Of a stretch of 64,000 bases of DNA, positions 15,925 through 25,164 are shown piece by piece (the first letter of the stretch is position 1; every line of letters starts with the position of its first letter). The translations under genes and the position numbers were made by a program. The notes under the pieces are model-generated. The model was not told where the DNA came from, did no database searches, and saw only the letters and a program-made list of their open reading frames with translations. This DNA is from an uncultured bacterium (GTDB taxonomy: Bacteria > Verrucomicrobiota > Kiritimatiellia > CAIKKV01). The stretch lies in assembly GCA_938038445.1 (NCBI GenBank), contig CALHRZ010000015.1, forward strand, positions 57,584 to 121,583, given 5' to 3'.

Positions 15925-17235
15925 ATGTGTTATGCCATTCCAGGCCGGGTTGTTGCCATCCACGAACGCCATGTGGAAGTGGACTACTTTGGCCGGCGCA
16001 AGACGGCGCGAAATGAATGGGCGCATCTTCGGATCGGCGATTACGTTCTGGCGCAAGGCGGTTTCGTGATCGAAGTCCTATCTGAGGCGGAAGCGCGGGA
16101 AACCCTGCGGGCTTGGGAAGTGCTTTTTCAGGAACTGGCCGAAACCGATGCGCGTCTTTCCGAATCCGCGCTTCCCCGGCCGGGCGCATCGCCCCGAATT
16201 CGGCGGTTGATCGAGCCGGCGCTAGAGGGGCGGCCCCTCGATGAGGAGGCCATCGCAACCCTTCTTCAAATCGAAACGCCTGCCGATCTGGATTTGCTTT
16301 ACCGGACCGCCAATCATCTCCGCCATCGCCGGCAGGAGAACGCCTGCTGCGTGCATGGCATTTTGGAGCTTTCCAACGACTGCCGCTGCTCCTGCGCCTA
16401 CTGCGGCATTGCCGCCCCGCGCCGGGCGCTTCCCCGATACCGGCTTCGGGTGGAAGAGGCCATCGAAGCGGCGGGAGAGGCCATTGCCGCGCACGGGTTC
16501 AAGGCGTTGGTGCTGCAAAGCGGCGAGGGGGCTTATTCGACGGAAGCGTTGTCTGAAATCGTCAGGGAAATTCGACGCCGGTGGCCTTGTCTGATCATTG
16601 CCAGTTTTGGGGAGATCGGCGAGAAGGGGCTCGAACGCCTTTACGAGGCGGGCGCGCGGGGAATCCTGTTGCGGTTCGAGAGTTCCGACCCGGGGCTCTA
16701 CGCCCGTTACCGTGCCGGCGCTTCGCTGGAACGACGGCTTGCCCATCTCCGGCATGCCTCGGCGATCGGGTATTTGCTCATCACGGGGGCCCTTGTCGGA
16801 CTGCCGGGCCAAACCCTCCGCGATCGGGTCCGGGACATTCTCCTGGCCCGTGAACTTCAGCCGGAGATGTTCAGCTTCGGCCCTTTTCTGCCTTCGCCCG
16901 AGACCCCCCTGGCCGAGGCTGCCGCCCCGCCCCTGAGGGAAGTACTCAAAACGCTGGCCGTCCTGAGACTCAGCGACGGTGGAAAGGGCAACGTACTGGT
17001 CAGCACCGCCCTCGAGACTCTCGATCCGGCCGGACGCGAGCACGGGCTGCTCTGCGGGGGCAATACGCTGATGCTGAACGCAACGCCGCTGCGTTATCGC
17101 CCGCTCTATGCGCTGTACCCCGATCGAGCCCACGCGCAAGAAAGTCTTCCTCAGCAGATCGCGGAGACGCTGGCGCTTCTCAAGAAACTGGGGCGCGCTC
17201 CGACCGATTTGGGCCTTTCGTCCCATTCGGAATAG
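15925..17235 (+). CDS. HypC-HydE-like radical SAM fusion protein
   Basis: A 436-residue single-chain fusion. Residues 1-~75 are HypC: MCYAIPGRVVAI with the essential Cys2, then IGDYVLAQGGFVIEVLSEAE, colinear with HypC. The conserved HypC His (in the VLVHVGF motif) is Gln44 here. Residues ~105-430 are a radical SAM domain most like HydE of [FeFe]-hydrogenase maturation: the cluster motif CX3CX2C is Cys153, Cys157, Cys160 (in LSNDCRCSCAYCGI), followed by ALVLQSGEGAYS, ILLRFESSDPGLY, ITGALVGLPGQTLRDRV, FGPFLPSPETPLAE and LLCGGNTLMLNATP, all in HydE order. HypC carries the Fe(CN)2CO unit to [NiFe] large subunits, so a radical enzyme tethered to it suggests a role in making or modifying that unit. 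This is inference. It is the last gene of the hydrogenase operon; no HydF or HydG maturase is seen. Confidence 0.88.
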   Translation: MCYAIPGRVVAIHERHVEVDYFGRRKTARNEWAHLRIGDYVLAQGGFVIEVLSEAEARETLRAWEVLFQELAETDARLSESALPRPGASPRIRRLIEPALEGRPLDEEAIATLLQIETPADLDLLYRTANHLRHRRQENACCVHGILELSNDCRCSCAYCGIAAPRRALPRYRLRVEEAIEAAGEAIAAHGFKALVLQSGEGAYSTEALSEIVREIRRRWPCLIIASFGEIGEKGLERLYEAGARGILLRFESSDPGLYARYRAGASLERRLAHLRHASAIGYLLITGALVGLPGQTLRDRVRDILLARELQPEMFSFGPFLPSPETPLAEAAAPPLREVLKTLAVLRLSDGGKGNVLVSTALETLDPAGREHGLLCGGNTLMLNATPLRYRPLYALYPDRAHAQESLPQQIAETLALLKKLGRAPTDLGLSSHSE

Positions 17236-17279
17236 CGTCTCGTGGCGAAATCGGAACGTTTTGATTCGGCCTCCTCAGG

Positions 17280-17753
17280 GGTGTGTCCCCGGAATTGGGC
17301 TTCGAACAGTCGGGCATAAAGTCCCCCGCCAACGTATCATACCCTTGGGGGAGCCGTTCGAGCCTTCATGGAAATGGGCGGCTTGCGCCGCCTCAACCAG
17401 AGCGTGGTCGGTTGCCTCGGGCCGTGCATAGAGCAGATTTTTCCGGACTGTCGCATGAAAGAGGAACGTTTCCTGGGTCACTACACCAATCTGGGCGGCG
17501 AAGGAATCGAGGGTTATCTCTCGAATGTCCATCCCATCCAACAAGATGCTGCCTTCCTTCGGATCATAAAAACGGGGGATCAGATAGGTGATCGTGCTCT
17601 TGCCAGTGCCGCTGGGACCGACCAGAGCAGCGAGCCGGCCGGCGGGAATCGCGAAGGAGACGTTTTCCAATGCCGCCCGATTGCGAACAGGATGAGAATG
17701 CCTGCCGGCCGGTAGGGAAGAAAAGAGCGAAACGCACGGCGCAATAGCGCCAT
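17280..17753 (-). pseudogene. ABC exporter (MsbA-type) remnant with internal deletion
   Basis: On the minus strand an ATG at 17753 begins MALLRRAFRSFLPYRPAGIL, the start of an exporter membrane domain. At about 17688 the frame shifts by one base and runs directly into a nucleotide-binding domain (LENVSFAIPAG, LVGPSGTGKST as Walker A, and GVVTQETFLFHATVRKNLL around the Q-loop). The ~300-residue membrane domain is missing. A second frameshift follows near 17370: the alternative frame continues ERLPQGYDTLAG as expected, then similarity stops before the LSGGQ signature and Walker B. With two frameshifts and two truncations this cannot encode a transporter. It fills the space between the hydrogenase operon and the URO-D gene. 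Confidence 0.75.
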
Positions 17754-17873
17754 GTCGAGAACGATGCGGGGACGCTCCTCTTCGCTGTCCAACCGCAAAT
17801 GGGAAAGGCCATGGGAGCGGACCCTTGTGCCCAGGCTCCGTCTAAATTGCACGCCTTTTACCTCGAGCGCTTC

Positions 17874-18968
17874 TCATCCGCGGTCGTAATTCAGCCCTTC
17901 GTGGCACATGGCCATATAGTTGGTCAGAGGGACGTAATTTGCGATCGAATTGCCGGAACCGAGCGCGTATCGCCCGCCCGGCATGCAGGCGTCGAGAATT
18001 CTCCGAACTTCCCGGCGCAATTCCGGTTCCGAAAGGGTACACAATTGGTGCACATCCACGCCGCCGAGAACCGCAATCCGGTGCCCGTAGCGCTTTTTGA
18101 ATTCCGTGACCGGGCAAATGGCATCTTCGAACGAGTGTTTGGCGTCAATTCGAACCGTCTCGATCAAGTCCTCCATCAGGGACTCAAGGTGGCCGCAGGA
18201 ATGGAAGAGATACAACAGGCCATGGTCATGGGCCAGACGGGCGAGGCGTACGTGCCAAGGGATAATCAGATTGCGAATGGGTTCGGGTCCGAGAAGCGGC
18301 TGGGTTTTGAACCCCCAATCGTCCCCCTGGAAAAAGCCTCGAACGTTGGGCAGGGAAAGGGCGTTCCGGTACCAGCCGAGGATCAGTTCGCCGCAGCGGT
18401 CTACGACGGCTTTCACAAGGGCGGGGTTGTCGTAGAGCAGAAGCGCCATCTGTTCGTAACCCAGCAAGGTATCGAGTGGAATTTCGAGGAATCCTGAAGA
18501 AGGGCAGAGAAAGAGGCCCATTCCTTCCGGCAGATGGTGGGCCAGATATTCGAGGAGCGAGAAGTCCACCGCTTCCAGCCTTGGCCACGGATATTTCTCA
18601 AAATCCTCCCACGAAGCAATGATGCCCGTCCCTTCTTCCACCCACGACCGCTGTCCCCGGCTGAATTCCGCGGCGGTATCGTTTGTGACGCGTTTTTTTC
18701 CCGGGAACGCCAGCCCACCGCCCCATCGGACATAGTCATATCCCATCCGTCGCCATACCTCGACGTGGATCATGAGCGCTTGGCGTTGCGCGTCGGGAGA
18801 ATCCCCTTCAGGCCATTTCAAGCCGAGGTATCGTTCTGCGATCGCGCGGACGATTTGCTGGTCCACGATCAACTCGACAAGCGGCGGACGGGAAGGAACG
18901 ATCTCACCGCGAAGAACCGCACAGAAGCGGTCCACATCCGGATGGGGGTGTTTAAGGGGAACTTTCAT
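17874..18968 (-). CDS. Uroporphyrinogen decarboxylase (URO-D) superfamily protein
   Basis: A 364-residue protein of the URO-D / corrinoid methyltransferase superfamily, but of the divergent branch common in Verrucomicrobiota and Planctomycetota rather than heme HemE. Near residues 255-275 it has LYLFHSCGHLESLMEDLIE (a His-x-Cys motif that binds zinc in the MtaA/CmuA methyltransferases), followed by RIDAKHSFEDA and IAVLGGVDVHQL. The C-terminal Cys in NYMAMCHEGL could be a third metal ligand. A role in methyl or demethylation chemistry is plausible; no corrinoid protein is adjacent. ATG start at 18968. The gene diverges from the amidohydrolase gene (19087), with a 118-base intergenic region. 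Confidence 0.75.
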   Translation of the reverse strand: MKVPLKHPHPDVDRFCAVLRGEIVPSRPPLVELIVDQQIVRAIAERYLGLKWPEGDSPDAQRQALMIHVEVWRRMGYDYVRWGGGLAFPGKKRVTNDTAAEFSRGQRSWVEEGTGIIASWEDFEKYPWPRLEAVDFSLLEYLAHHLPEGMGLFLCPSSGFLEIPLDTLLGYEQMALLLYDNPALVKAVVDRCGELILGWYRNALSLPNVRGFFQGDDWGFKTQPLLGPEPIRNLIIPWHVRLARLAHDHGLLYLFHSCGHLESLMEDLIETVRIDAKHSFEDAICPVTEFKKRYGHRIAVLGGVDVHQLCTLSEPELRREVRRILDACMPGGRYALGSGNSIANYVPLTNYMAMCHEGLNYDRG

Positions 18969-19086
18969 AATATACAGCTATCACACCGAATTTGTAAGAC
19001 GCAAGTCCAAACGGTTGGAGCTCGACAAAGGCTTGGTTTTTGGGTTAGGTAAACAAATAGGTTCTTTACCCAGGAGATGACGTGCG

Positions 19087-20181
19087 GTGAACCTTGGCTC
19101 TTCTCTTCCCATTGTCGATGGGCATGTGCATCTTTGGCGCGCAACGGCCGCGGATGATCTGATGGATCTTTCGGAAAAAGCAGGGCTCCCCCGCATCCAC
19201 ATCGTTTGCTCCGTCGGCACACCCGAGCGGGCTCTCAATGCCAACGCCGCCGCCTATCTGGCGAAAGCCCGTTTTTCGGGGCGCATCTATGGGAGCGGGG
19301 GACTGCACTACGGAGCGGGCGAGGAAACGACTCCGCGCACTCTTCTTCGGCAGGGCGAATCGCTTCTCGCCGCCGGCTGCGACGGGGTCAAAATGCTGGA
19401 GGGAAAGCCGACGAGCCGAAAACGGATTCCGTGGAGAATGGACGACCCTGTTTACGCCCTGTGGTTTGGTTTTCTTCAGGAGGTTGGGGTTCCGATCCTG
19501 TGGCACGTTGCCGATCCCGAAACGTTCTGGGATCCTGTTCGAATTCCAGCGTCTGCCAAGGCCAACGGTTGGGACTATACGGACGGAACCTATCCTTCGC
19601 AAGGCCAACTCTTTAAGGAGGCGGAAACGGTTCTCGAGCGCTATCCCCGCCTCCGCGTGGTGTTCGCTCATTTCTATTTTCACTCCCTCCGTCCCGAACG
19701 GCTCGAATCGCTCTTTATCCGGTTTCCAACGGTTCACGTGGACATCACCCCCGGCTCGGAAATGTACAGGAATTTTTCACCTCGGGCCTCATTCTGGCGC
19801 GAATTTTTTACCCGATGGCAGGATCGGATTCTATTCGGAACCGACAACATGGCTCCGCGAGAATCCTGGATTCAGGCGCGCGAGGGAATGCGCGACAAGG
19901 TTCGCATGATGCGCCAGTTTCTCGAAACGAACGAGACGTTCGAGGGCTTTTGCACCGCCACAAGCCGATGGGTCACGGGAATTGGCCTATCCGAAGGGGT
20001 TCTCCGCAAGATCTATGCGGGGAACTTCGAACGCCTTTATGGAGCCGTTCCCCGCCCGCTCGACATGGAAGCGGTGCTTCGGCATTGCGATAAGGTTGCG
20101 AAATTTGCCCGGCGGACACCGGGGCAGGAGGAACTGTTGAAGGAAATGAAAGAGATTCAGCGGACCTTGGAGCAATTGTAG
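19087..20181 (+). CDS. Amidohydrolase-family protein
   Basis: A 364-residue TIM-barrel hydrolase of the amidohydrolase 2 type. Near the N-terminus LPIVDGHVHLWR gives the HxH metal site; VPILWHVADPE and VVFAHFYFHS supply further histidines on later strands, and RILFGTDNM gives the final aspartate. GTG start with AGGAG (19071 onward). Proteins of this group include decarboxylases and hydrolases of small acids; the substrate is unknown. Its divergent neighbour is the URO-D family gene, and the pair is likely linked in function or regulation. The convergent 275-residue gene ends ten bases downstream. Confidence 0.75.
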   Translation: MNLGSSLPIVDGHVHLWRATAADDLMDLSEKAGLPRIHIVCSVGTPERALNANAAAYLAKARFSGRIYGSGGLHYGAGEETTPRTLLRQGESLLAAGCDGVKMLEGKPTSRKRIPWRMDDPVYALWFGFLQEVGVPILWHVADPETFWDPVRIPASAKANGWDYTDGTYPSQGQLFKEAETVLERYPRLRVVFAHFYFHSLRPERLESLFIRFPTVHVDITPGSEMYRNFSPRASFWREFFTRWQDRILFGTDNMAPRESWIQAREGMRDKVRMMRQFLETNETFEGFCTATSRWVTGIGLSEGVLRKIYAGNFERLYGAVPRPLDMEAVLRHCDKVAKFARRTPGQEELLKEMKEIQRTLEQL

Positions 20182-20191
20182 CCGGTGGAAC

Positions 20192-21019
20192 TTAAGGAGT
20201 CGCTTCGCGTTCTCGGCGCCCTCCGTTGCCAAAACCGCCCATGCGAGGCAGGAAGCCTCGGGGCGACGTCACGCGGTTGATGGTTTCGATGTATTGGACA
20301 AACTCGTCGGCACCCGCTTCGTCATATCCCATCTGACGTGCCGTATCCCGGAGCAGGAGTGCCCGTTCCTGCTCCAACAATTCGCCGGTTTCTCTCATAC
20401 GGGCGAAAAGATTTTGACGGGCTTCGGCATTTGCAAAATTGGGAGGAGTGTCTCCAAGGAAGGCATTGGAAAGTTCTCGGATGTTGTCGATAAGCTTACG
20501 ATGGATTTCTTGATCTTCCGGTTCCCACGCGGTCACATCCACCTCTTCGAGAAAGGCGACCTGGTCGTTGACGGCGGTTTTGACCTGCTCGCGGAAGTTG
20601 GCGCGCAGGGCATCGAACTCGGCCGCCCGTTCCGGATTGTTTTCGCGGAATTGGGCGACCATCTCCTCCCACCGCCGCCGGCCGCGTCCTTCTCGGCCGG
20701 GGTCTGCTTCGGGGGTCGGCTGGGCGTTCGCGGCGGCCTGGAGGGCAGCCAATTGGCGATCTCTGTCCTGGAGGAGACGGCGCAGTTCCCGGATTTCATT
20801 TTCGAGTTGGAGGCGCGCTTCGCGGGTCAGCGCGGGATCGGGAGAAGGCGGGGGCGAAGGGGGCTTCCGGGCCAGGGCCGCGGATTCCTCGCGCAGCGCG
20901 AGATGTTTCGCCTCGAGGGCGCGGAGATCGCGGCGCGTGCGCCAGAAGGCGGCGAGGGAAACCGCCGAAAGAACGGCGAAGACGAGGGCAACGGCGAGGG
21001 CGAGGCGTTCCCATTTCAT
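20192..21019 (-). CDS. Membrane-anchored coiled-coil protein of unknown function
   Basis: A 275-residue protein. Residues ~5-27 form one transmembrane segment (LALAVALVFAVLSAVSLAAF). Then comes a heptad-like charged coiled coil (about 30-100) broken by a proline stretch (RKPPSPPPSPDP), and a helical, acidic/arginine-rich remainder ending in a Gly/Arg-rich tail. I recognise no family. Its ATG overlaps the stop of the upstream FtsB-like gene by four bases (ATGA), so it is cotranscribed and translationally coupled. Cell envelope or division context is inferred from that coupling only. Confidence 0.65.
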   Translation of the reverse strand: MKWERLALAVALVFAVLSAVSLAAFWRTRRDLRALEAKHLALREESAALARKPPSPPPSPDPALTREARLQLENEIRELRRLLQDRDRQLAALQAAANAQPTPEADPGREGRGRRRWEEMVAQFRENNPERAAEFDALRANFREQVKTAVNDQVAFLEEVDVTAWEPEDQEIHRKLIDNIRELSNAFLGDTPPNFANAEARQNLFARMRETGELLEQERALLLRDTARQMGYDEAGADEFVQYIETINRVTSPRGFLPRMGGFGNGGRREREATP

Positions 21020-21354
21020 GGTGTGGAGGCTCCCGAAACGTTGGTGGTGTCGTATACGGCCGGTGGTGCATCCCGGATGATCTTATAAATGGTCTCCGTC
21101 TCTCGCGCCATCCCAAACTGTTCGCGAATCAACCGTTCGACAAACCGCGGATCGGTCTGAAAACGGCGTTGGCGCTGCTCATAGTCGTGGATCCGGGCCA
21201 CAAGTTCCGTGTTTTGAGCCATCAGGGAATGTTTTTTCTCTTGTAAATCCGTCAGGCGAGCGTAATGAGGCGCAAACAGCGAATAGAGACCGAATAAAAG
21301 GGCTCCGATGACGACCGCCAGAGAAAGCCGAAATAGAAGCGTCCAACCGTTCAT
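21016..21354 (-). CDS. ftsB: Septum formation initiator, FtsB/DivIC family
   Basis: A 112-residue bitopic protein: transmembrane helix at about 8-27 ([21 protein letters not shown]), a leucine/glutamine-rich coiled coil (about 35-65), and a C-terminal segment [21 protein letters not shown] matching the FtsB 'ARe.lgm...gE..y' pattern. FtsB and FtsL link early and late division proteins at the septum. It is divergent from the citrate synthase gene and coupled to the downstream 275-residue gene. Confidence 0.82.
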   Translation of the reverse strand: MNGWTLLFRLSLAVVIGALLFGLYSLFAPHYARLTDLQEKKHSLMAQNTELVARIHDYEQRQRRFQTDPRFVERLIREQFGMARETETIYKIIRDAPPAVYDTTNVSGASTP

Positions 21355-21466
21355 GGATCATTCCCACCGCTATTCTCCTACTCTATGCCGCAGCTGCCGC
21401 CATGCAAGAAAAAAATGGACCTTAGGCGAAAAAAGGGTAAAATTCCTCGCTTTTAGGAGCCGACCG

Positions 21467-22786
21467 GTGAAAAGCGACAACGCCATCTTGGAAGTGGAGG
21501 GAAAGCGGCTGGAGTTGCCGATTGTGACGGGAACAGAAGGAGAGCGCGCGATCGACATTTCGCGCCTTCGGGAGCAGACCGGTCTCATCACCCTGGATGA
21601 GGGATATGCCAACACGGGTTCCTGCCTGAGCCGGATCACCTACATCGACGGCGAAAAGGGGATTCTGCGGTATCGCGGGATTCCAATTGAGGAATTGGCG
21701 GAGAAATCCACCTTTGTCGAAACGGCCTATCTGTTGATCTATGGCGATCTGCCAACCGAGACAGAACTGAAAAACTTTTCGAATCTTCTGACGCAAAACG
21801 AGAATCTCCATGAGGACATGCGCCATCATTTCGAGGGGTTTCCTTACAATGCCCATCCGATGGCGATTTTGTCGGCGATGATCAATGCCAGCAGTTGCTA
21901 CTATCCCGGCATGGAGATGGGGCGGCCGACGGCGCCTTTTTTCGATCAGCATGCGGCCCGGCTCATTTCGCAGGTTCGGACCATTGCGGCCTATGCCTAT
22001 CGGAAATCCCGTGGTTTGCCGATTGTCTATCCCCGGCCGTCCTATCGCTACACCGCCAATTTTCTCCATATGATGTTTTCCGATCCGGCCGAGGATTATC
22101 CCCTCATTCCGGAGGCGGTCCGAGCCCTCGATCTCATTTTCATCCTGCATGCAGACCACGAACAGAACTGTTCGACCTCGACGGTTCGGATGGTCGCTTC
22201 CAGTCAAGCCAATCTGATGGCCAGTGCGGCCGCCGGAGTCTGCGCCTTGTGGGGGTCCCTCCATGGAGGGGCCAACCAAGCCGTCATCGAGATGCTGCAG
22301 GAAATTCACCGGACGGGCGACGACGGCCGACGATTTATCGAGGCGGCAAAAGACCGGAAGAGCGGCCGTCGTTTGATGGGATTTGGCCACCGGGTATATA
22401 AAAATTATGATCCGCGCGCACGGATTCTCAAGAAGGCATGCGATGCACTCTTCCGCGTTCTCCAGCGGGACGATCCCTTGTTGGAAATCGCGCAACGTCT
22501 GGAGGAAGCGGCGTTGAAGGACGCCTATTTCATCGAACGGAAGCTGTATCCCAATGTGGATTTTTATAGCGGACTCATCATGCGGGCGATCGGCATTCCT
22601 GTTGAGATGTTTACGGTGATTTTTGCCATCGGCCGGATGCCCGGTTGGATTGCCAATTTCAAGGAGATGATGGACGATCCCGGAACGCGGCTCTACCGTC
22701 CCCGCCAGATTTACATCGGGTCCACGCAGCGTTCCTACGTCCCGATGGAGAAACGGAAGGGCCCCTCCTCTTCCGCCCTTCCGTGA
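21467..22786 (+). CDS. gltA: Citrate synthase
   Basis: A 439-residue protein. Start chosen as GTG 21467 because TAGGAG lies seven bases upstream; the open frame reaches further but without similarity. Seen: early [20 protein letters not shown] and [29 protein letters not shown] with the first active-site His; [29 protein letters not shown] with the second His; and [22 protein letters not shown] with the catalytic Asp context. It condenses oxaloacetate with acetyl-CoA. PDH, the source of acetyl-CoA, is encoded at 42.8-47.9 kb. The 3' end overlaps by 128 bases with the convergent GH4 gene. Confidence 0.93.
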   Translation: MKSDNAILEVEGKRLELPIVTGTEGERAIDISRLREQTGLITLDEGYANTGSCLSRITYIDGEKGILRYRGIPIEELAEKSTFVETAYLLIYGDLPTETELKNFSNLLTQNENLHEDMRHHFEGFPYNAHPMAILSAMINASSCYYPGMEMGRPTAPFFDQHAARLISQVRTIAAYAYRKSRGLPIVYPRPSYRYTANFLHMMFSDPAEDYPLIPEAVRALDLIFILHADHEQNCSTSTVRMVASSQANLMASAAAGVCALWGSLHGGANQAVIEMLQEIHRTGDDGRRFIEAAKDRKSGRRLMGFGHRVYKNYDPRARILKKACDALFRVLQRDDPLLEIAQRLEEAALKDAYFIERKLYPNVDFYSGLIMRAIGIPVEMFTVIFAIGRMPGWIANFKEMMDDPGTRLYRPRQIYIGSTQRSYVPMEKRKGPSSSALP

Positions 22787-24167
22787 AATGGGGCAGCCAC
22801 ATGCGATGGGCCTCGAAGAGTTCATCGCAAAGGGCCCGGATCTGGTCCAGAGGCAATTCCGCTGCTGTATGAGGGTCTACAGAGGCGGCGTGGTAGACGG
22901 CTTCCCGGTTCCGGGTCAGCGCTGCTTCGAGGGTCAGAAGGTGCACGTTGATGCTGGCCCGATTGAGCGCGGCGCAGATTTCCGGCAGAGGGCCGACGAC
23001 CACCCCCGCCGCGCCGTTTCGGTCCACCAAACAGGGAACTTCCACCACCGCTTGGGCAGGCAGGTTCAGGATGAATCCGCGGTTGAGAACATTCCCATGA
23101 ATCCGAATGGCGACATCGGTCTCCATCGCCTCCAGGATATAGGACCCGTATTCGTGGCTTCGATATTTCGGCAAGTTCCGGCCCGACAGCGTTTCCTCGA
23201 CCTGCCGTTTCCAGAGGGAGTCGGCGGTTTGCATCCGTTTGAGGTAGTTGTCCACCGGAATATTGAAGTCCCGCGCCAGGTGGGGGAAGCGGGCCTTTAA
23301 CCAATAGGGCAGATATTCCGCCGCATGATGGGAGGATTCCGTGACGTAGTAGCCGAAATGGCGCAGGATTTCGAACCGGACCATGTTATCGTGTTTGGGA
23401 GCGCCGGGACGAAGCGCATCGCGGTTCATCTTGAAAGCCCGCCGTTTGATTTCCGGATAGAGATCCCGGCCGTGATCGGTCACTTCGAGCAACCAAGCCT
23501 GATGGTTGATGCCTGCGATCGTCCATTGAAGCCGCCGCCCCGGGTCTGCGTTCGCGATATGAGTGATGGGGACCTCCTCATGGACATCGTCAATCATTCC
23601 GAGGCGGAGCAGGAGGCCGCGGACACACCCTTGGACGGAATGGCACAAACCGACGCACCGAACCGGATAGGGGCCATGCAGGACCGCCCCCGTGACCATG
23701 GCCATGGGATTGGTGTAATTGAGGAGCCAAGCCTCGGGGCAGACGTCGGCCATATCCCGGGCGAACTCGAGCACGACCGGAATGGTGCGCAGGGCCCGAA
23801 AGATCCCCCCGATGCCCAGCGTGTCGCCCACGGTTTGAAGGAGGCCGTACTTTTTCGGAATCTCGAAATCGAGCCGAACCGCCTCGCTCCCGCCGATTTG
23901 GACGGCGTTGATCACATAATTCGCCCCCCGGAGAGCTCGGCGCCGTTGACCGACGCCCAGATGCGCCGTGATGCGGGTCCGCCCCTGATTCAGTTTGTCG
24001 TTCAGAAAGGTCATGACCCGCACCGAATCCCGCAGACGGGTCGGATCAATATCATAAAGGGCCATGTGGCTGTCTCGGAGTGCGGGCGAAAAGAAACAAT
24101 CGCCCAATAGCCGTTTGGCGAACATCGTGCTGCCGGCACCGAGAAAGGCGATTTTGGGCATGTTCAA
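22659..24167 (-). CDS. GH4 glycosidase, probable alpha-galactosidase
   Basis: A 502-residue NAD+- and Mn2+-dependent GH4 protein. The N-terminus is a Rossmann fold ([19 protein letters not shown]), NYTNPMAM is near 150-157, and the metal motif is Cys175-His176-Ser177 (VGLCHSVQG). The CHS version is the one reported for alpha-galactosidases of the MelA type. The catalytic mechanism is oxidation-elimination, with NADH recycled. Family members are usually 430-470 residues. Here similarity seems to end near residue 450 (HRMWLPHF), followed by a basic low-similarity tail of ~50 residues that is encoded antisense to the end of citrate synthase. The ancestral stop may have been lost. Start ATG 24167. 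Confidence 0.85.
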   Translation of the reverse strand: MNMPKIAFLGAGSTMFAKRLLGDCFFSPALRDSHMALYDIDPTRLRDSVRVMTFLNDKLNQGRTRITAHLGVGQRRRALRGANYVINAVQIGGSEAVRLDFEIPKKYGLLQTVGDTLGIGGIFRALRTIPVVLEFARDMADVCPEAWLLNYTNPMAMVTGAVLHGPYPVRCVGLCHSVQGCVRGLLLRLGMIDDVHEEVPITHIANADPGRRLQWTIAGINHQAWLLEVTDHGRDLYPEIKRRAFKMNRDALRPGAPKHDNMVRFEILRHFGYYVTESSHHAAEYLPYWLKARFPHLARDFNIPVDNYLKRMQTADSLWKRQVEETLSGRNLPKYRSHEYGSYILEAMETDVAIRIHGNVLNRGFILNLPAQAVVEVPCLVDRNGAAGVVVGPLPEICAALNRASINVHLLTLEAALTRNREAVYHAASVDPHTAAELPLDQIRALCDELFEAHRMWLPHFTEGRKRRGPSVSPSGRRNAAWTRCKSGGDGRAAFRDRPSSP

Positions 24168-24288
24168 CTCCTAACGTTCTGAATAAGGAAAATAATGAAA
24201 GTGAGGAAACCGGTCAAGCCTTTCCGGTTGTACCGGAGTTGCCGGAAACCACCCGATCCGGGGCGTGACGATTCGTTCTTCGTCGAAA

Positions 24289-25164
24289 TCAGTAGGGGTC
24301 GAAAAGGGTGTTGTTGGCAGGGCCGAACCAGCCGATTTCCCATCGGGTAAAGTGGTCTTCGGCACGGGTTTCGAGGAGTTCCGCGCTCACGTGGCCGTCG
24401 CACCAAACCACGTTGGATCGCCCCCGGTGGCGAAAATGGATGCTCGGATCGGCGCGATAGCCGCTTTCGGATCCGGGCGAAAAGACCCAATGGTAGGCTT
24501 CCGCGAAGGAGTATTCGATCAGATAGGAAGGGTTGGAACCGTAGGGTTGCGGAAAGGCAGTATCGGTGAACATGACGGTACGGCTGGGATCCCGAATCGC
24601 ACCGGGGGGCATTCCGCGTTGCATCGCTCGCAGGCTGAGACCCCAAAGGTATGTCTCCGAACCGACACCGGTGGCGTTGTAACCATACCCGCCGCACGCC
24701 GCCTCAAAGGCATTCGCAGCGGCTTCGGTTCGAAAGCGGCCAAAGGAGGGACAGGCGCGGATTGCTTTGGCGGCGCCGAGGTAGGGAACCAAGGGTCCTT
24801 TCGACCCGTCAAACGGCTCTTCGAGATGCCTTCGGATCCCGTGCCAGCGCTGAAGGTTGGAGGTGAAGAGATCGGGTGCTGCGGCAACGTAATGACCGTG
24901 ATCTTCCGCATAAAGCGAGTTGGCCAGATACAGTTGCCGCAAATTGCTGGCACAGGAGGCGCGGCGTCCCGCTTCCCGCGCCGCGCTCAATGTCGGTAGC
25001 GCCAGCGCGGCCAGAAGGCCAATCGTCGCCATGACCGTCAGTAACTCGATCAGCGTAAAACCGTCGGCGAGTTTCAAGGTCCAAGAGCAAGAGCCGGACC
25101 GACCGGTTTCAGGGATCCGTTGGAATCGCGATCCGATAAAAATAGGCCGGCGATAGAGTTTCAT
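24289..25164 (-). CDS. Prepilin-like protein with H-X9-DG tail (DUF1559-type)
   Basis: About 291 residues. Near residues 34-55 the class III signal [20 protein letters not shown] has the Gly/Phe cleavage site, Glu at +5 and a hydrophobic helix. The C-terminus contains [16 protein letters not shown], matching the H-X9-DG motif exactly, with His ten residues before Asp. These proteins are abundant in PVC bacteria and are thought to be pseudopilins or surface filament proteins. The leader is unusually long (~35 residues) with ATG 25164, and this start lies inside the 3' end of the upstream DUF4465 gene. It is the last gene of the cobalamin-riboswitch operon, if transcription continues this far. 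Confidence 0.8.
   Translation of the reverse strand: MKLYRRPIFIGSRFQRIPETGRSGSCSWTLKLADGFTLIELLTVMATIGLLAALALPTLSAAREAGRRASCASNLRQLYLANSLYAEDHGHYVAAAPDLFTSNLQRWHGIRRHLEEPFDGSKGPLVPYLGAAKAIRACPSFGRFRTEAAANAFEAACGGYGYNATGVGSETYLWGLSLRAMQRGMPPGAIRDPSRTVMFTDTAFPQPYGSNPSYLIEYSFAEAYHWVFSPGSESGYRADPSIHFRHRGRSNVVWCDGHVSAELLETRAEDHFTRWEIGWFGPANNTLFDPY

Noticed and set aside
15925..17235. Evidence of an [FeFe]-hydrogenase cluster
   Set aside because: Only the HydE-like domain occurs; the large subunit is a clear [NiFe] protein, and HydF and the HydG maturase are absent. The gene called hydG here is the flavin subunit.
18940..18980. Promoter TTACAA-17-TATATT for the URO-D gene
   Set aside because: The -10 would touch the start codon, so the transcript would begin inside the gene.
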